From: JADJQU01 sp035490315
GTDB lineage: Bacteria > Planctomycetota > UBA1135 > GCA-002686595
Assembly: GCA_035490315.1 (NCBI GenBank)
Contig: DATHET010000095.1
Location: forward strand, 1-8,306
DNA length: 8,306 nt
Reading direction: 5' to 3'
In this document: positions 5,678 through 8,306 of the stretch, piece after piece
How positions within the stretch are numbered: the first letter of the stretch is position 1
Layout of the letters: each line of letters opens with the position of its first letter
The notes under the pieces: generated by a model
What the model was told of the DNA's origin: nothing
Database searches by the model: none
The model's input: the letters and a program-made list of their open reading frames with translations, nothing else
Program-made: the position numbers and the translations under genes

Positions 5678-7284
5678 CAGGCGACGTCCTGCGCGCCTTG
5701 CAGCATCTCTCTCAAGGCGTTGCGATCGATCTTTCCGTTCGGTGTCAGCGGCAGGGCGTCCAGGTTCACGATCTTGCGCGGCACCATGTACCAGGGAACG
5801 GTCATGCGCAGCCGCTGCTTCACTTCGTCCGCGGACATGTGTTTCGCGGTCAGAAAGGCGACGACTCCGTCGGCGGATCCGTGCACCACCGGCCAGGCGA
5901 TCGCGGCGGCTGCGGCGCCGGTGATCGCCTGCAGATGCGCGTCGATCTCCTCGAGCTCGACGCGGTGGCCGTGGATCTTCACCTGATTGTCGAGGCGGCC
6001 CTGGAAGTGGAAGCGGCCGTCGCCGTCGAGCGTCGCGACGTCGTGCGTGAAATAGAAGGTCTGCTTCCCCCACTGCGGATGATCGAGGACGACGAAGCGA
6101 TTCGCACTGAGCTCGGCGTCGCGCCAGTAACCCGCGGCGACCTGCTCGCCAGAGAGCACGAGCTCGCCGCTCGAGCCTGGAGGAAGGAATTGTCGCTGTT
6201 CGTCGACGATCGCGGCGCGCATGCCGTGGAGCGCCGAGCCGATCGCGACGATTCCGCGGTCCTTCGTGACGTGGATGGTCTCGCTGCAGGGCTCGACCAG
6301 GCAGGCGATGGTCGCTTCGGTCGGGCCGTAGAGATTCTCCAATACGCTCTGAGGCGCGGCCTGTCGCCACAGCTGCGCGGATTCGGCCGGCAAGGCTTCA
6401 CCGCAGAACAGCGAAAGTCGCAGCGAAGGCAGGCTGTTCGGCGCGAGGGACTTCACGCGAGCCATGAAGGCGATCGCCGAGGGCACGGCGAACCAGGTCG
6501 TGAGCGCGCGCTCGCGGATGAATTTCGCCGGAGCCATGCGCTCGGATTCGGAGATCGAGTGCAGGCAGGCGCCGCCGTTCCAGGTCATGAAGAGATCGAA
6601 TACGGAGAGGTCGAAGGTCAGCTCGAAGAACTGGGAGCAGCGATCGCTCGGCTCGATCCTGTAGCGCGATTGCATCGCGCTCATGCAATGCGCGACGTTC
6701 GTGGTCGTGACCATCACGCCCTTGGGAACGCCGGTCGTGCCGGATGTGAACATCAGGTAGGCCAGGTCGGCGGCGCTCACAGGCATCGGGCGTTCGACGG
6801 GAGGAATGCTGCTCAGCTCCTGCTCGCCGAGTCGAGCGTGTCGCGAGTCGGAGCTCGAGGCGTTGTCCGAGACGAGCAGATGTCGCGGTGCGACTTCGAG
6901 CAGCGCCTCGCTCAGCGCGCTCGCGCCGGACGGGTCGACGATCAGGGCGGACAGCTCGCCGCGCCGCACGAGGTCGATCAAGCGCGCCTCGGGATGCCTC
7001 GGATGCAGCGGGACGTACGTAGCTCCGCTCCAACAGCTCCCCAGGATTCCCGCGTAAGCCAGCTTGCTGCGGCTGGCGAGCACGCCGACCCGCGACTCGC
7101 GCCCGATCCCCGCGGCGTTCAACCAGCCCGCGATGCGCGCCGCGCAGTCGCCGAGCTCGGCGTAGGTGAACGCGACCCCTTCGATCCAAAGCGCGGGCCG
7201 CTCGGGTCCCGCCAGCATCTGGCGATGGAAACCCGATGCCAGGTTGAGATGGGAGCCGAGCTCCGTTGCGAGAGGCCGGGACAT
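5677..7284 (-). CDS. DltA-like amino-acid adenylating ligase (amino acid--carrier protein ligase)
   Basis: This is a 535-residue ANL-superfamily enzyme; DltA is about 500. It should activate an amino acid as an aminoacyl-adenylate and load it on the neighbouring carrier protein. The core motifs are complete: A3 FTSGTTGVPKG (179-189), A4 FDLSVFD (224-230) with Asp225, which binds the substrate amino group in amino-acid-specific enzymes, A5 YGPTE (319-323), A6 GELVLSGEQVAAGYW (373-387), A7 with Asp415, A8 GRLDNQVKIHG (429-439), and A10 TPNGKIDR (514-521) with catalytic Lys518. FCGEALP (293-299) and VELEEID (442-448) are especially DltA-like. Two oddities are visible. A7 reads THD (413-415) instead of TGD. 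Met274 stands where DltA has its D-Ala-selecting Cys; the spacing to FCGE is 18 residues in both, by my recollection of Bacillus DltA. ATG 7284 is preferred; a TTG at 7371 would add a 29-residue Arg/Pro-rich tail. No Shine-Dalgarno sequence precedes 7284. It is the first gene of the operon. Confidence 0.88.
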   Translation of the reverse strand: MSRPLATELGSHLNLASGFHRQMLAGPERPALWIEGVAFTYAELGDCAARIAGWLNAAGIGRESRVGVLASRSKLAYAGILGSCWSGATYVPLHPRHPEARLIDLVRRGELSALIVDPSGASALSEALLEVAPRHLLVSDNASSSDSRHARLGEQELSSIPPVERPMPVSAADLAYLMFTSGTTGVPKGVMVTTTNVAHCMSAMQSRYRIEPSDRCSQFFELTFDLSVFDLFMTWNGGACLHSISESERMAPAKFIRERALTTWFAVPSAIAFMARVKSLAPNSLPSLRLSLFCGEALPAESAQLWRQAAPQSVLENLYGPTEATIACLVEPCSETIHVTKDRGIVAIGSALHGMRAAIVDEQRQFLPPGSSGELVLSGEQVAAGYWRDAELSANRFVVLDHPQWGKQTFYFTHDVATLDGDGRFHFQGRLDNQVKIHGHRVELEEIDAHLQAITGAAAAAIAWPVVHGSADGVVAFLTAKHMSADEVKQRLRMTVPWYMVPRKIVNLDALPLTPNGKIDRNALREMLQGAQDVA

Positions 7285-7304
7285 GAGCGGAGGGAAGACT
7301 ACAA

Positions 7305-7339
7305 GCCCGGACTTCCCCGGGCGACGCCCAGGCCGGGAA
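7305..7339 (-). promoter_or_regulatory. Competing inverted repeats in the leader of the Dlt-like operon
   Basis: In the 125-base divergent region (7285-7409) several inverted repeats share arms. GCCCGG (7305-7310) pairs with CCGGGC (7317-7322) around a 6-base loop. GGGC (7319-7322) pairs with GCCC (7326-7329). TTCCCCGG (7313-7320) pairs with CCGGGAA (7333-7339) with one bulge. They cannot all form together. Read toward the ligase gene, the first hairpin is followed by TTGTAGTCTT, a weakly T-rich stretch, about 20 bases before the ATG at 7284. It could be an attenuator-like leader or an operator, or chance in GC-rich DNA. I see no confident promoter hexamers for either divergent gene. Confidence 0.28.
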
Positions 7340-7409
7340 TGCGGAGGCTCGCGCGTCTTCCTTCGCGGCAAGTGAACGAAGTCGCTCGGCCACCGTTGAC
7401 ATTGCTCGG

Positions 7410-8306
7410 ATGCCGATCCGCGTTCTGGTCCTGTTGTCGCTCACGCTGGTCGCTTTCCATCAATTCGGGGCGGTCGAAGTTTCAGGCCCCCACGCGAGGT
7501 GCACCTGGGCGCAAGAAGTGCCGGAGAGACTCGCGCTGCGTCTGCGTGAAGGCATGGTCCTGGACGGTGGCAATGGCGACTACTCGGACTGGGACAGCTG
7601 GGTCGAAGCCCACGCCCTCGTGCACGGCTGGCGCAATCATTTCGACGGTCCAGATGTGATCGCGGTCGATCGCAGCGTCCCTTGCCCGGAGTCGGTGCTC
7701 CAAGCCATTGCGAGCATCGATGATTTATCCAGCGGGCCTCGCGAAGAATCGCTGCACCTCGAGTTCGCCCTCGTTCTCGAGCGCAATGGTCGCGTCGACG
7801 AGGCGTTGGCGTTGCTGAAAAAGAACGCTGCGATGATCCACACGTCGCGCCCCCAGGACACTTTCGTCTACGCGGCGCGCGCCGCGCAGGAATCCGCGAA
7901 GCTCTGCGCCCGCCATGGACGCTGGAGCGAGGCGCGCGAATTCGCTCAGGCCTGGGTGCCCCACTCGCGATGCGGGAATTGCATTCCTGGAGAGGAGCGG
8001 CGCATCGCGGAGTCTCGAGCGAGATGCTCGCTGGAATTGAAGCTCTGGGACGAAGCGCGGGAGCTCGTCTGTGCCCAGGTCCCGCATGGGCGCGGTGTCG
8101 ACGAGTCGCTGCTCGAGACCTGGATCGCCGCGAGCATCGGATCCGGTGCAGCCCTGAATGCGTCCGCGGCTCTGGAGCAACTCGAACGCTGCAAGCCCTA
8201 CGCGGCGAAGTCGTACCCCTTCGTGCATCGCCACATCGAATGGTTGCGCCTGCCCCCCGCGGAACGCGCCGCTCACTTGGGCGAGCTGTGCGCCGACTCC
8301 GACGAG
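7410..8306 (+). CDS. Exported TPR-like helical-repeat protein of unknown function, 5' part
   Basis: The frame is open from ATG 7410 to the right edge (299 residues, no stop), so the C-terminus is missing. Residues 1-21 look like a signal peptide or anchor (MPIRVLVLLSLTLVAFHQFGA), which supports this start although no Shine-Dalgarno sequence precedes it. The rest is mostly helical, with TPR-like pairs containing the usual 'A..L...G...EA' spacing: LEFALVLERNGRVDEALALL (117-136), AKLCARHGRWSEAREFAQ (163-180), and ARCSLELKLWDEARELV (204-220). A C-x-x-C pair (Cys188, Cys191 in HSRCGNC) sits between the second and third, and further Cys residues are scattered (31, 92, 166, 206, 221, 261, 294). This would suit disulfides or a metal outside the cytoplasm. 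I do not recognise a specific family. It is divergent from the Dlt-like operon and shares the 7285-7409 intergenic region; a functional link is not shown. Confidence 0.72.
   Translation, partial: MPIRVLVLLSLTLVAFHQFGAVEVSGPHARCTWAQEVPERLALRLREGMVLDGGNGDYSDWDSWVEAHALVHGWRNHFDGPDVIAVDRSVPCPESVLQAIASIDDLSSGPREESLHLEFALVLERNGRVDEALALLKKNAAMIHTSRPQDTFVYAARAAQESAKLCARHGRWSEAREFAQAWVPHSRCGNCIPGEERRIAESRARCSLELKLWDEARELVCAQVPHGRGVDESLLETWIAASIGSGAALNASAALEQLERCKPYAAKSYPFVHRHIEWLRLPPAERAAHLGELCADSDE

Larger units (their letters stand above)
3966..7284 (-). other. Three-gene Dlt-like envelope aminoacylation operon (ligase, MBOAT, carrier)
   Basis: Ligase, MBOAT and carrier protein are on one strand with overlapping stop/start codons (TGATG at 5675-5679 and ATGATG at 4203-4208), so they should form one transcript with coupled translation. 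The order is the same as dltA-dltB-dltC. A divergent gene begins 125 bases upstream and a convergent gene ends 9 bases downstream, so the operon has no room for dltX or dltD. The joint function is inferred from the three families, not shown: ATP-driven activation of an amino acid, carriage on phosphopantetheine, and transfer at the cytoplasmic membrane. Confidence 0.72.

Noticed and set aside
5678..6370. 231-residue N-terminal extension of the MBOAT frame
   Set aside because: It is an out-of-frame reading of the 3' part of the ligase gene, rich in Arg. The hydrophobic, protein-like sequence begins only at ATG 5677.
7396..7401. Perfect TTGACA hexamer (-35-like)
   Set aside because: It ends only 8 bases before the ATG at 7410, and the position 17 bases downstream has no -10-like sequence, so it cannot drive the gene that follows.
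5698..7659. 653-codon open frame on the plus strand
   Set aside because: It lies antisense to the ligase, which has complete ANL motifs. Its translation is Arg/His/Gly/Asp-rich with no recognisable domain, as expected of a mirror frame in GC-rich DNA.

Overview
This is a GC-rich chromosomal segment, fully packed with genes, that looks like a Planctomycetota genome or a similar high-GC diderm. The evidence is the style of the proteins, not any marker gene. There is a secreted glycine-rich beta-helix protein, a long membrane-anchored protein built from carboxypeptidase-regulatory-like beta-sandwich repeats, an exported TPR-like protein, and weak or absent Shine-Dalgarno sites before most genes. 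There are no RNA genes, insertion sequences, CRISPR arrays or phage genes.

Layout from left to right: (1) the 5' part of a secreted right-handed beta-helix protein on the minus strand, running off the left edge (1-708). (2) A 252-base divergent intergenic region with a nested hairpin. (3) A plus-strand pair, a DinB-superfamily protein (961-1494) overlapping an 822-residue anchored multi-domain protein (1488-3956). (4) A convergent junction of only 9 bases. (5) A compact three-gene minus-strand operon, transcribed right to left: an amino-acid adenylating ligase of the DltA type (7284-5677), an MBOAT acyltransferase (5677-4205) and an acyl carrier protein (4208-3966). Consecutive genes overlap by 1 and 4 bases. 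(6) A 125-base divergent intergenic region with competing inverted repeats. (7) The 5' part of an exported TPR-like protein on the plus strand (7410 to the right edge).

The most interesting content is the three-gene operon. By family knowledge, the ligase would activate a small amino acid with ATP and load it onto the phosphopantetheine arm of the carrier protein. The MBOAT would then pass the aminoacyl group across or onto the cell envelope, as DltA, DltC and DltB do for teichoic acid D-alanylation in Gram-positives. The operon is closed on both sides, by a divergent gene upstream and a convergent gene downstream, so the usual partners DltD and DltX are not encoded here. The presumed host should have no teichoic acid. 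In addition, the residue that lines up with the D-Ala-selecting Cys of DltA is Met. I infer an envelope aminoacylation system whose amino acid and acceptor are unknown.
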